A stretch of DNA of 6,143 nt from Crocinitomicaceae bacterium (GCA_015662935.1 DQTF01000157.1:1-6143); one strand, 5' to 3'. Shown: positions 1 to 5,825, counted from the first letter of the stretch. Made by a program: numbers and translations. The notes: a model not told the origin generated them from the letters alone.

Positions 1-1
1 T

Positions 2-1840
2 GATAACGTAGGTGATGTTGCAGGAATGGGAGCAGATTTATTTGGTTCTTATGTTGCAACTGTATTGGCTGCGATGGTATTAGGAAACTACGTTATTAGA
101 GATAACAATGGAACGGAAGGTTTTGATGGAATGGGACCTATCTTATTGCCGATGGCAATTGCAGGTGTAGGTATCATCATTTCTTTGATCGGAACGATGT
201 TGGTGAAAATCAAATCGAACGATGCCAAAGAAAAAGAAGTAATGGGTGCATTAAACATAGGTAACTGGTTTTCAATTGCTTTAGTAGCAGTTGCTTGTTA
301 CGGTTTAATTACTTGGATGCTTCCAGAAACAATGATGATGAGCTTCTTTGGTGAAGGCTTAATTGAGATTTCTGCAATGCGTGTCTTTGGAGCTGCAATT
401 ATTGGATTAATTGTTGGAGCTGGAATTTCTTCAGTAACAGAATACTATACAGGATTAGGTAAAAAACCAATTTTAAAAATTGTTCAACAATCATCTACAG
501 GTGCAGGAACAAACATTATCGCTGGTTTAGCAACAGGAATGATATCTACATTCCCAACAATCATTTTATTTGCTGCTGCTATTTGGGGATCGTATGCGTT
601 CGCAGGATTCTACGGAGTTGCATTAGCTGCTTCTGCAATGATGGCAACAACGGCTATGCAATTAGCAATTGATGCTTTCGGACCTATTGCTGATAACGCT
701 GGTGGTATTGCTGAAATGAGTGAGCAAGATCCAATCGTTCGTGAAAGAACTGACATTTTAGATACAGTTGGTAACACAACTGCTGCAACAGGGAAAGGAT
801 TTGCTATTGCATCTGCTGCCTTAACATCTTTAGCATTATTTGCTGCTTACGTTACTTTCACAGGAATTGATGGAATTAACATTTTTAAAGCACCCGTATT
901 AGCAATGTTATTTATTGGTGGTATGGTTCCAGTTGTATTCTCTGCATTAGCAATGAATGCTGTTGGTAAAGCTGCCATGGAAATGGTTCAAGAAGTTCGT
1001 CGTCAGTTTAGAGAAATTCCAGGAATCATGGAAGGAACAGGAAAACCAGAATACGATAAGTGTGTGGCTATTTCTACTGAAGCTTCATTGAAACAAATGG
1101 TGTTACCAGGAATTTTAACAATTGGTTTTCCTCTTGTTATTGCATTCTTACCCATGATATTTGGAATGGATAATTTAATCATTGCTGAAATGTTAGGAGG
1201 TTATATGGCTGGTGTTACTGTATCAGGTGTTCTTTGGGCAATCTTCCAAAATAATGCAGGTGGCGCTTGGGACAACGCTAAGAAGTCTTTTGAAGCTGGT
1301 GTTATGGTTGATGGAGAAATGACTTACAAAGGTTCTGAGGCTCATAAAGCAGCAGTAACTGGAGATACAGTTGGGGATCCATTTAAAGATACTTCTGGGC
1401 CTTCAATGAACATCCTAATTAAGTTAACTTGTTTGATTGGTTTGGTTATCGCTCCAATTTTAGGTGACGGTCATGGAAACGGAGGAGAATATGGTCAAGC
1501 TGGAATGTGTTCTGGTCAAAAGACGGAATGTTCTGGAGAGACTTCTTGTTCATCTAAAAAGAAAGCTTGTTCAGCAGATACTAAATCTTGTCATACGAAT
1601 ACAACTTGCGACATGAGTAAAATGGCTGACATGTCTAAAGAAGAAATGGCAGCAATGTGCACTGAGAAAGGATGTTCAACTGAAGAGATGGAAATGTGCA
1701 TGAGTATGTACAATGAAGCAGGAGAGTTTGTTGGTCATGGTGACAAGAAAAAATGTTGTAAAGATTCTTCTAAGGAATGTACAGGTGACAAAGCTGCTTG
1801 TGATCACGCAGGTGAATGCACAGCAGATTGTAAGAAATAA
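2..1840 (+). CDS. hppA: Membrane-bound K+-dependent ion-pumping pyrophosphatase, 5' truncated by window edge, with Cys-rich C-terminal tail
   Basis: HppA hydrolyses pyrophosphate in the cytoplasm and uses the energy to pump H+ (or Na+) across the inner membrane. The frame is open to the left edge: the first visible codons read DNVGDVAG and run straight into the Met at base 26, so that Met is internal and roughly the first 200 or more residues lie outside the window. Counting from the base-26 Met, visible family motifs are GADLFGSY (2-9), EYYTG (139-143), IDAFGPIADNAGGIAEM (215-231), RERTD (239-243), GNTTAATGKGF (249-259), NNAGGAWDNAKK (409-420) and GDTVGDPFKDTSGPS (446-460). These hold the Asp/Lys residues that bind Mg-pyrophosphate. 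Ala253 and Gly256 in GNTTAATG fit the K+-dependent class. Many hydrophobic membrane segments lie between them. The usual protein ends just after the last membrane helix (~480); here a further ~115 residues carry 15 Cys. An intrinsic terminator follows the TAA stop. Family assignment is very secure; the pumped ion is inferred. Confidence 0.97.
   Translation, partial: DNVGDVAGMGADLFGSYVATVLAAMVLGNYVIRDNNGTEGFDGMGPILLPMAIAGVGIIISLIGTMLVKIKSNDAKEKEVMGALNIGNWFSIALVAVACYGLITWMLPETMMMSFFGEGLIEISAMRVFGAAIIGLIVGAGISSVTEYYTGLGKKPILKIVQQSSTGAGTNIIAGLATGMISTFPTIILFAAAIWGSYAFAGFYGVALAASAMMATTAMQLAIDAFGPIADNAGGIAEMSEQDPIVRERTDILDTVGNTTAATGKGFAIASAALTSLALFAAYVTFTGIDGINIFKAPVLAMLFIGGMVPVVFSALAMNAVGKAAMEMVQEVRRQFREIPGIMEGTGKPEYDKCVAISTEASLKQMVLPGILTIGFPLVIAFLPMIFGMDNLIIAEMLGGYMAGVTVSGVLWAIFQNNAGGAWDNAKKSFEAGVMVDGEMTYKGSEAHKAAVTGDTVGDPFKDTSGPSMNILIKLTCLIGLVIAPILGDGHGNGGEYGQAGMCSGQKTECSGETSCSSKKKACSADTKSCHTNTTCDMSKMADMSKEEMAAMCTEKGCSTEEMEMCMSMYNEAGEFVGHGDKKKCCKDSSKECTGDKAACDHAGECTADCKK
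1475..1837 (+). other. Cysteine-, methionine- and lysine-rich C-terminal extension of HppA
   Basis: This part of the hppA frame follows the last transmembrane helix (LIKLTCLIGLVIAPILG) and is hydrophilic. Counting from the base-26 Met, cysteines fall at 495, 502, 508, 515, 522, 528, 545, 550, 558, 577, 578, 585, 592, 598 and 602. Two blocks thus have Cys every 6-7 residues, separated by a Met-rich stretch (529-561, including DMSKMADMSKEEM). Spacing and composition suggest metal or thiol chemistry, but I recognise no named domain. In the known pyrophosphatase structures the C-terminus faces the non-cytoplasmic side, so a periplasmic location is inferred. The frame stays intact to a normal stop followed by a terminator, so this is not obvious read-through or frameshift debris. 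Confidence 0.8.
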
Positions 1841-1862
1841 GGATTCGATTCTTTATATATTG

Positions 1863-1893
1863 AAACGTCTCGAGCAATCGAGGCGTTTTTTTT
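1863..1893 (+). terminator. Intrinsic terminator of hppA
   Basis: An 11-bp stem pairs 1863-1873 (AAACGTCTCGA) with 1878-1888 (TCGAGGCGTTT) around a GCAA tetraloop, with one U-G wobble. An unbroken run of eight T (1886-1893) overlaps the end of the stem. It starts 22 bases after the hppA stop codon and should end that transcript, separating it from the downstream ORF6N gene. Confidence 0.93.
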
Positions 1894-1901
1894 GTGGGTT
1901 A

Positions 1902-1924
1902 ATTTGCCACGGATGCACAGATAA
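1902..1924. repeat. Possible dispersed intergenic repeat motif (TTTGCCACGGATGCACAGAT type)
   Basis: The bases TTTGCCACGGATGCACAGAT resemble a short motif I recall recurring between genes in Bacteroidota genomes, often in variants such as CCACGGATTCAC. Only one copy is visible here, so the repeat status comes from memory and is not shown by this window. It sits just after the hppA terminator and before the ORF6N gene. Confidence 0.3.
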
Positions 1925-1950
1925 AAACTGACGTCTTTTCTCGCTTAAAC

Positions 1951-1976
1951 AAGAGAAAACATTGGTGATTTCTCTT
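1951..1976 (+). other. Inverted repeat in ORF6N leader (AAGAGAAA/TTTCTCTT)
   Basis: An 8-bp perfect inverted repeat pairs 1951-1958 with 1969-1976 across a 10-base loop. A competing 6-bp pairing exists between TTTCTC (1937-1942) and GAGAAA (1953-1958), so the two hairpins exclude each other. The region is low-complexity A/T/C, so chance is possible. A role as an operator or leader hairpin for the ORF6N gene is only a suggestion. Confidence 0.3.
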
Positions 1977-1992
1977 TCTTTCTCTCATTTAT

Positions 1993-2013
1993 TTTCTTAA
2001 CTTAAATAAGAAA
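1993..2013 (+). other. Inverted repeat directly upstream of the ORF6N start codon
   Basis: TTTCTTA (1993-1999) and TAAGAAA (2007-2013) form a perfect 7-bp inverted repeat with a 7-base loop, ending nine bases before the ATG at 2023. The position would suit an operator or a hairpin affecting ribosome access. No clear Shine-Dalgarno sequence is present, as is usual in Bacteroidota. The A/T-rich composition means it may be accidental. Confidence 0.35.
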
Positions 2014-2022
2014 GCAACTACT

Positions 2023-2544
2023 ATGAATAAAGAAACAAGCGTTCTTCCGGAACAAATAATGACCAAAATCTATACTGTCAGAGGTCAAAAAGTGATGATT
2101 GATCGTGATTTAGCAGAATTGTATGGCGTAGAAACGAAAATGCTGAAAAGGCAAGTTAAAAGAAATCTGGATCGATTCCCGAAAGATTTTATGTTTATAA
2201 TGTCGGAGAATGATGTTAAAGATTGGAGGCGCCAAATTGGCACCTCCAATGTAGGAGATAAAATGGGATTGAGATATTCACCCATGGCATTCACTGAACA
2301 AGGTGTTGCCATGTTGTCGAGTGTTCTTAAAAGTAAACGAGCAATTGCCGTAAATATTCAAATAATAAGATTGTTTACAAAAATGAAAGCGGTTTTATCT
2401 GAGCATCAAGAATTACTTTCAGAAATTGAAGACATCAAACAAAAAGCAAATTCACAGGATGAAAAAATTGAGCAAATATTCAATTATTTAAACCAATTTG
2501 TTGAGCAAAAAATGAAGAGAGAAAAAGTGGGGTATAAAAAGTGA
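2023..2544 (+). CDS. ORF6N domain-containing protein (phage-associated DNA-binding type)
   Basis: A 173-residue protein with an N-terminal ORF6N domain (about residues 8-105) and a C-terminal helical tail. Diagnostic stretches are IYTVRGQKVMIDRDLAELYGVETKMLKRQVKRN in overlapping parts (16-48), RFPKDFMF (51-58) and the signature PMAFTEQGVAMLSSVL (87-102). The tail (about 112-165), with heptad-like Leu/Ile spacing such as ELLSEIEDIKQKA, looks like a coiled coil for self-association, and the end is Lys-rich. The ORF6N domain is known from phage proteins and is often found with KilA-N or Bro-N domains; DNA binding is presumed and no target is known. Many Bacteroidota carry stand-alone copies like this one. 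The first ATG is used because the IYTVRGQKVMIDRDLAELYGV region lies just behind it as usual. The gene stands alone behind the hppA terminator, converges on psd with no gap, and contains a 12-bp inverted repeat. Its cellular role is unknown. Confidence 0.9.
   Translation: MNKETSVLPEQIMTKIYTVRGQKVMIDRDLAELYGVETKMLKRQVKRNLDRFPKDFMFIMSENDVKDWRRQIGTSNVGDKMGLRYSPMAFTEQGVAMLSSVLKSKRAIAVNIQIIRLFTKMKAVLSEHQELLSEIEDIKQKANSQDEKIEQIFNYLNQFVEQKMKREKVGYKK
2222..2250. repeat. Near-perfect 12-bp inverted repeat inside the ORF6N coding region
   Basis: ATTGGAGGCGCC (2222-2233) and GGCACCTCCAAT (2239-2250) are reverse complements at 11 of 12 positions around AAATT. The odd pair is C-A in the sense RNA but G-U in the antisense RNA, so the antisense transcript would form the better hairpin. 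It encodes residues 67-76 (DWRRQIGTSN), a variable stretch in the middle of the ORF6N domain. Confidence 0.7.
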
Positions 2545-2554
2545 TTATTCACTT
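2539..2554. terminator. Weak symmetrical hairpin over the convergent stop codons
   Basis: AAGTGA (2539-2544) and TCACTT (2549-2554) pair around TTAT. The ORF6N stop codon (2542-2544) is in the left arm and the psd stop codon (2545-2547) in the loop. A-rich sequence lies on the left and T-rich sequence on the right. The stem is short and poor in G+C, so bidirectional termination here is a weak proposal, though no better terminator is visible for either gene. Confidence 0.25.
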
Positions 2555-3420
2555 ATTTGCTCTCCCATTTTTAGAAGCGTTTCAAAACCTTTGCTGGTAT
2601 TCTCGATTAAGTCTTTTGAGAAATTCATTTTGCCTTCTTCAAAAAGAACAATCAATGTGGAGCCTCCAAAAGAGAAATAACCTTTTTCATCTCCTTTCTG
2701 AAAGGGTTTGGTTGGTTGATACGTTTGATGAATTCCTGCGGTTAATGTTGCACCGACATCACAAATTAAGACGTCCCCGATTTCTTTATTGTGCAAAACG
2801 CAGTACTCTCTTTTGTTTTGCAAGAAGATTTCCACTTTTTCACGTAAAGCAATCGGAGAAACAGAATAGTAATCTCCTTTAATCTTTTTGTTCTCACTTG
2901 GAACTCCACTCACGGGAAAATGAAATCGATGATAATCAACAGGTGCCAATCGAACCACCATCATGGAACCATTATCATATTTTTTTGCTAGTTCCTCATT
3001 TTGCAAAAAGGTAATTAAATCAAATGCACTTCCTTTTACATAAAACTGTTGCGTGTCAGAAATTTTTGGAAACACTAGCACTCGACCATCAGCAGGAGAA
3101 ACAATTCCATCTCCAATTGGTCGTGCACTTGGTTTTATTTTCCGGTAAAAAAAATCGTTGAAATGCTCAAATTCTTGCTTTTGATAATCATTCAAGTCAA
3201 TTTGATGCTTTTTCACAAACGGTGCAATTTTACTTTTTGAAAAAGAGCTTCTCATGTATTTTCCAAAAACAACAGAGAAATACTTTCGTTTCACCATCAA
3301 CCATAATGACATTTTGCCTAGAGGATTGCCTCCATACAGAAAGTTAAGAAAGCCATTCCCTGGTACTTTCTCTATTTCTTCTTGGTTATTAGACCGGTTG
3401 ATATAATGAATTTCTTGCAT
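2545..3420 (-). CDS. psd: Phosphatidylserine decarboxylase proenzyme
   Basis: Psd removes CO2 from phosphatidylserine to give phosphatidylethanolamine at the inner membrane, using a pyruvoyl group made by self-cleavage. This 291-residue protein shows the whole active set: Asp111 in SPADGR, His164 and His167 in DYHRFHFPVSG, and Ser254 in the cleavage motif FGGST (251-255). Cleavage before Ser254 would give a beta chain of 253 residues and an alpha chain of 38. The length and the N-terminus (YINR...EKVPG...NPLGK) fit the ~290-residue Psd class; the shorter ~220-residue form also occurs in bacteria. There is no true signal peptide; the segment around residues 24-56 is hydrophobic/basic and probably anchors to the membrane. 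The ATG at 3420 is supported by the conserved N-terminal sequence right behind it. A promoter-like element ends only five bases upstream, suggesting a leaderless mRNA. The 3' end abuts the convergent ORF6N gene. Confidence 0.95.
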   Translation of the reverse strand: MQEIHYINRSNNQEEIEKVPGNGFLNFLYGGNPLGKMSLWLMVKRKYFSVVFGKYMRSSFSKSKIAPFVKKHQIDLNDYQKQEFEHFNDFFYRKIKPSARPIGDGIVSPADGRVLVFPKISDTQQFYVKGSAFDLITFLQNEELAKKYDNGSMMVVRLAPVDYHRFHFPVSGVPSENKKIKGDYYSVSPIALREKVEIFLQNKREYCVLHNKEIGDVLICDVGATLTAGIHQTYQPTKPFQKGDEKGYFSFGGSTLIVLFEEGKMNFSKDLIENTSKGFETLLKMGEQISE

Positions 3421-3425
3421 TGGGG

Positions 3426-3459
3426 CAAAAGTAGTGAATTTAATCTTCCATTTTTCAAA
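3426..3459 (-). promoter_or_regulatory. Bacteroidota-type promoter of psd
   Basis: Read on the minus strand, TACTTTTG (3433-3426) matches the -7 consensus TAnnTTTG exactly, and TTTG (3459-3456) lies 22 bases upstream as a candidate -33 element. Only five bases (CCCCA) separate the -7 element from the psd ATG, so transcription should start at or very near the start codon. The match to a known consensus is direct; activity is inferred. Confidence 0.65.
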
Positions 3460-3471
3460 TCAACGAACTTG

Positions 3472-3876
3472 CTAGTTCTCCTCTTTCCTTACATTGATAT
3501 GAATCCAAATACTTCTCCCTAACCTTAACATCAATGGCCAAGAAATAAGAAAAGAGAGAATCATTGCTCCGAGGTAAACCCACGTCATTTCTTTATCTGC
3601 GAAAAGAGCAAGAAATAAAAATGGAACTTCAATCAAAATAACAATGGGATAGCTCGTCCAAAGTGAACCTAACCAAAAACCGGGTTCTATTTCATAATGG
3701 AATTCACAATTAGAGCAATCCTCGTGCATTTCTAACATATCAGAATAGACAATTAAACCTTTCTTTTTAAAAAGGTCTCCTTTACGGCAATTGGGGCATT
3801 TTAATCCAATAACTGATTGCGTAAATGATATTTCTTTTTCTTTCAATTGATATAAATAAAAAAGGGATGCTTTCAC
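3472..3876 (-). CDS. DUF983 family small membrane protein with N-terminal Cys4 zinc-ribbon-like motif
   Basis: The frame gives up to 134 residues. Two CxxC pairs are visible, Cys27/Cys30 in CPNCRKGDLF and Cys54/Cys57 in CSNCEFHYEIEPGFWLGS, likely one zinc site. Two hydrophobic helices follow (about 73-92 and 98-119), then a short basic tail. The CPxC...GxLF and EPGFxxGS signatures mark DUF983, a family of unknown function common in Proteobacteria and Bacteroidota. The start is uncertain. No ATG exists in frame before the first Cys pair. The furthest start is GTG at 3876-3874, which lies inside the accC terminator hairpin; TTG at 3846-3844 would give 124 residues beginning KEKEISFTQ and is arguably more likely. 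It lies between accC and psd on the same strand, 11 bases after the accC stop if GTG is used. It may depend on terminator read-through or an unseen promoter. Family call is secure; function and start are not. Confidence 0.87.
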   Translation of the reverse strand: MKASLFYLYQLKEKEISFTQSVIGLKCPNCRKGDLFKKKGLIVYSDMLEMHEDCSNCEFHYEIEPGFWLGSLWTSYPIVILIEVPFLFLALFADKEMTWVYLGAMILSFLISWPLMLRLGRSIWIHINVRKEEN

Positions 3877-3883
3877 ATCCCTT
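3858..3883 (-). terminator. Intrinsic terminator of the fabH-accB-accC unit
   Basis: On the minus strand, AAGGGATG (3883-3876) pairs perfectly with CATCCCTT (3869-3862) around the loop TGAAAG, followed by a run of six T in all (3863-3858). It begins four bases after the accC stop codon. The GTG that is the furthest in-frame start of the DUF983 gene sits at the stem-loop border. Confidence 0.88.
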
Positions 3884-3887
3884 CATT

Positions 3888-5228
3888 TTAATATTCAAAT
3901 GTTTCCATGAAACTTGTATTGAAATCTCCTTCGATAAACTTAGGGTCTTCCATTAATTTCTGATGGAAAGGAATAGTTGTTTTAATTCCTTCAATAACAT
4001 ATTCATCCAACGCTCTCTTCATTTTTTTAATTGCTTCTTCTCTTGTTTGAGCGCGTACAATTAACTTTGAAATCATTGAGTCATAGTGGGGAGAAATCTC
4101 ATACCCAGCGTAAACGTGCGTATCAATTCTTACACCGTGTCCACCTGGAGCGTGATAATTTGTAATTTTTCCTGGAGAAGGTCTGAAATTATTATCTGGG
4201 TCCTCCGCATTAATTCTACATTGAATTGCATGCATTTGAGGAATTAAATTTCCTCCTGTGATTTTTTCTCCAGCCGCCAATTTAATTTGCTCCTTGATCA
4301 AATCATAATTAGTCACTTCTTCGGTGATTGTATGCTCAACTTGGATTCGTGTATTCATTTCCATAAAGTAGAAATCACGATTTTTGTCCACTAAAAATTC
4401 AACTGTTCCAACACCTTCATATTTTACAGCTTTTGCAGCTTTAATTCCTGCAGTACCCATTTTCTTACGAAGACGATCAGTCATAAAAGGAGAAGGCGTT
4501 TCTTCCACTAATTTTTGGTGACGACGTTGAATGGAGCAATCTCTTTCCGATAAATGGCAAGCATTTCCGAATTGATCTCCAGCAATTTGAATTTCGATGT
4601 GACGAGGCTCTTCGATGAATTTCTCCATGTACAAACCATCATTACCAAAAGCAGCAGCCGATTCCGCACGAGTAGCATCCCATGCAGCCTCCATGTCTTC
4701 CTCTTTCCATACCACTCTCATTCCTTTACCACCACCTCCGGCAGTAGCTTTCATAATAACTGGGTACTTAATTTTTGTTGCTTGCTTAATAGCATCAGGT
4801 AAATCTTTTAATAAACCTTTAGATCCAGGGATACAAGGAACACCAGCTGCAATCATCGTCGCTTTTGCGCTTGCTTTATCTCCCATTCCTGCAATTTGCT
4901 CTGGTGTAGCACCAATAAATTTGATATCGTGTTCTTCACACACTTTAGAGAATTTTTCATTCTCCGATAAAAAACCAAATCCTGGGTGAATAGCATCTGC
5001 ATTTGTAATTTCTGCAGCGGCAATAATATTTGGAATAGAAAGATAGGATTTTGCACTTAATGCAGGTCCTATACAAACTGCTTCATCCGCAAAACGAACA
5101 GGTAAACTATCTTTATCAGCAGTCGAATAAACGGCAACTGTTTTGATACCCATTTCTTTACACGTACGAATGATTCGCAATGCAATTTCTCCTCTATTGG
5201 CAATCAATATTTTTTTGAACAAGGCCAT
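3888..5228 (-). CDS. accC: Biotin carboxylase subunit of acetyl-CoA carboxylase
   Basis: AccC uses ATP and bicarbonate to carboxylate the biotin carried by AccB, the first half-reaction of malonyl-CoA synthesis in the cytoplasm. The 446-residue length matches the family. Domains in order: N-terminal biotin carboxylase fold with KKILIANRGEIALRIIR (5-21, seen as a near-exact family match) and HPGFGFLSEN (81-90); ATP-grasp domain with Lys118, Lys160, the glycine loop GGGGKGMR (164-171), ERDCSIQRRHQKLVEE (228-243) and EMNTRIQVEH (290-299), which holds the catalytic Glu/Asn/Arg/Gln set; C-terminal domain with CRINAEDP (337-344, Arg338) and SPGKI (351-355). All catalytic positions I can check are intact. 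The ATG at 5228 places the family N-terminus MALFKKILIANRGEI correctly. It follows accB after 65 bases and ends just before an intrinsic terminator, so it is the last gene of its unit. Confidence 0.98.
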   Translation of the reverse strand: MALFKKILIANRGEIALRIIRTCKEMGIKTVAVYSTADKDSLPVRFADEAVCIGPALSAKSYLSIPNIIAAAEITNADAIHPGFGFLSENEKFSKVCEEHDIKFIGATPEQIAGMGDKASAKATMIAAGVPCIPGSKGLLKDLPDAIKQATKIKYPVIMKATAGGGGKGMRVVWKEEDMEAAWDATRAESAAAFGNDGLYMEKFIEEPRHIEIQIAGDQFGNACHLSERDCSIQRRHQKLVEETPSPFMTDRLRKKMGTAGIKAAKAVKYEGVGTVEFLVDKNRDFYFMEMNTRIQVEHTITEEVTNYDLIKEQIKLAAGEKITGGNLIPQMHAIQCRINAEDPDNNFRPSPGKITNYHAPGGHGVRIDTHVYAGYEISPHYDSMISKLIVRAQTREEAIKKMKRALDEYVIEGIKTTIPFHQKLMEDPKFIEGDFNTSFMETFEY

Positions 5229-5293
5229 AAAATAAAGTATTTATAAGTACAGAATGAAAAACAACCTGTACATTATTAAATTAAAATGTTGAA

Positions 5294-5782
5294 TTAAGAA
5301 GGATCTACCAAGAATAATGGCTGATCGTATTGTACAGGTGTAGAGTCATCCACTAATACCTTAACAATTTTTCCTGTAACCTCTGCTTCAATCTCATTGA
5401 ACAACTTCATTGCCTCAATGATGCAAATAGCATCACCTTCTTTGATCGTATCTCCAACCTCTACAAAAGGTGGCTTATCAGGGCTCGAAGACCTGTAGAA
5501 TGTTCCAATCATTGGAGATTTTACCGTGATGTATTTAGAATCTTCCTCTGCAGGAATTGCTGTTTCAACTGAAGCTGCAGGAATTGCAACTGGAACAACC
5601 GGAGCTGCTACTTGAGCGACTGGTGCTGCTGCCTGAACGATGATTTGCTCTTGCAACTTTCCTTTTTTCTTATTATTATCTGCTTTGATGACAATTTTAA
5701 AATCTTTTTGTTCGATTTCAACCTCGTTTACGCCAGACTTAGCTACGAATTTGATTAAATCTTGGATCTCTTTAATATTCAT
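5294..5782 (-). CDS. accB: Biotin carboxyl carrier protein of acetyl-CoA carboxylase
   Basis: AccB carries the covalently bound biotin that moves the carboxyl group from AccC to the carboxyltransferase AccAD. The 162-residue protein begins with the usual helical segment MNIKEIQDLIKFVAKSG, followed by a short beta-rich part (VEIEQKDFKIVIK). A flexible Ala/Pro/Val linker spans about 48-80. The biotinyl domain runs from about 84 to 160. The biotinylated Lys126 lies in IIEAMKLFNEIEAE (121-134), matching the EAMK signature, and a 'thumb'-like insertion SSSPDKPPFVEVGD (98-111) is present as in acetyl-CoA carboxylase carriers. Length and order are normal. It lies 43 bases behind fabH and 65 bases ahead of accC, without a visible terminator between them, so the three are probably co-transcribed. 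BirA (biotin ligase), which would modify it, is not in the window. Confidence 0.97.
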   Translation of the reverse strand: MNIKEIQDLIKFVAKSGVNEVEIEQKDFKIVIKADNNKKKGKLQEQIIVQAAAPVAQVAAPVVPVAIPAASVETAIPAEEDSKYITVKSPMIGTFYRSSSPDKPPFVEVGDTIKEGDAICIIEAMKLFNEIEAEVTGKIVKVLVDDSTPVQYDQPLFLVDPS

Positions 5783-5825
5783 TTCTTACTGATTTTAATA
5801 CGTTAAAAATACTATTTTTTAGTAA

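Noticed and set aside
1501..1840. Possibility that the Cys-rich HppA tail is a separate fused gene or frameshift product
   Set aside because: The frame is continuous from the last membrane helix, there is no separate start signal, and a proper stop and terminator follow; it is kept as an extension of HppA.
1713..1931. Plus-strand open frame of 72 codons overlapping the hppA 3' end
   Set aside because: It overlaps the well-supported hppA frame and runs through the terminator hairpin; the product has no recognisable features.
2085..2312. Minus-strand open frame of 75 codons inside the ORF6N gene
   Set aside because: It is fully antisense to a recognised protein domain and has no family signature.
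2541..2882. Plus-strand open frame of 113 codons opposite psd
   Set aside because: It is antisense to conserved psd coding sequence that includes the GGST cleavage motif; composition is that of a shadow frame.
4554..5056. Three open frames (two plus, one minus) within accC
   Set aside because: All overlap the intact, strongly conserved accC frame and show no domain or start signal of their own.
5247..5271. Inverted repeat GTACAG/CTGTAC between accB and accC
   Set aside because: Only a 6-bp stem with a 13-base loop and no T run after it; it is too weak to call a terminator or regulatory site.
5804..5825. Small hairpin with T run between fabH and accB (TACTA/TAGTA)
   Set aside because: Five A/T-rich base pairs are too unstable for termination, and the three genes are expected to be co-transcribed.
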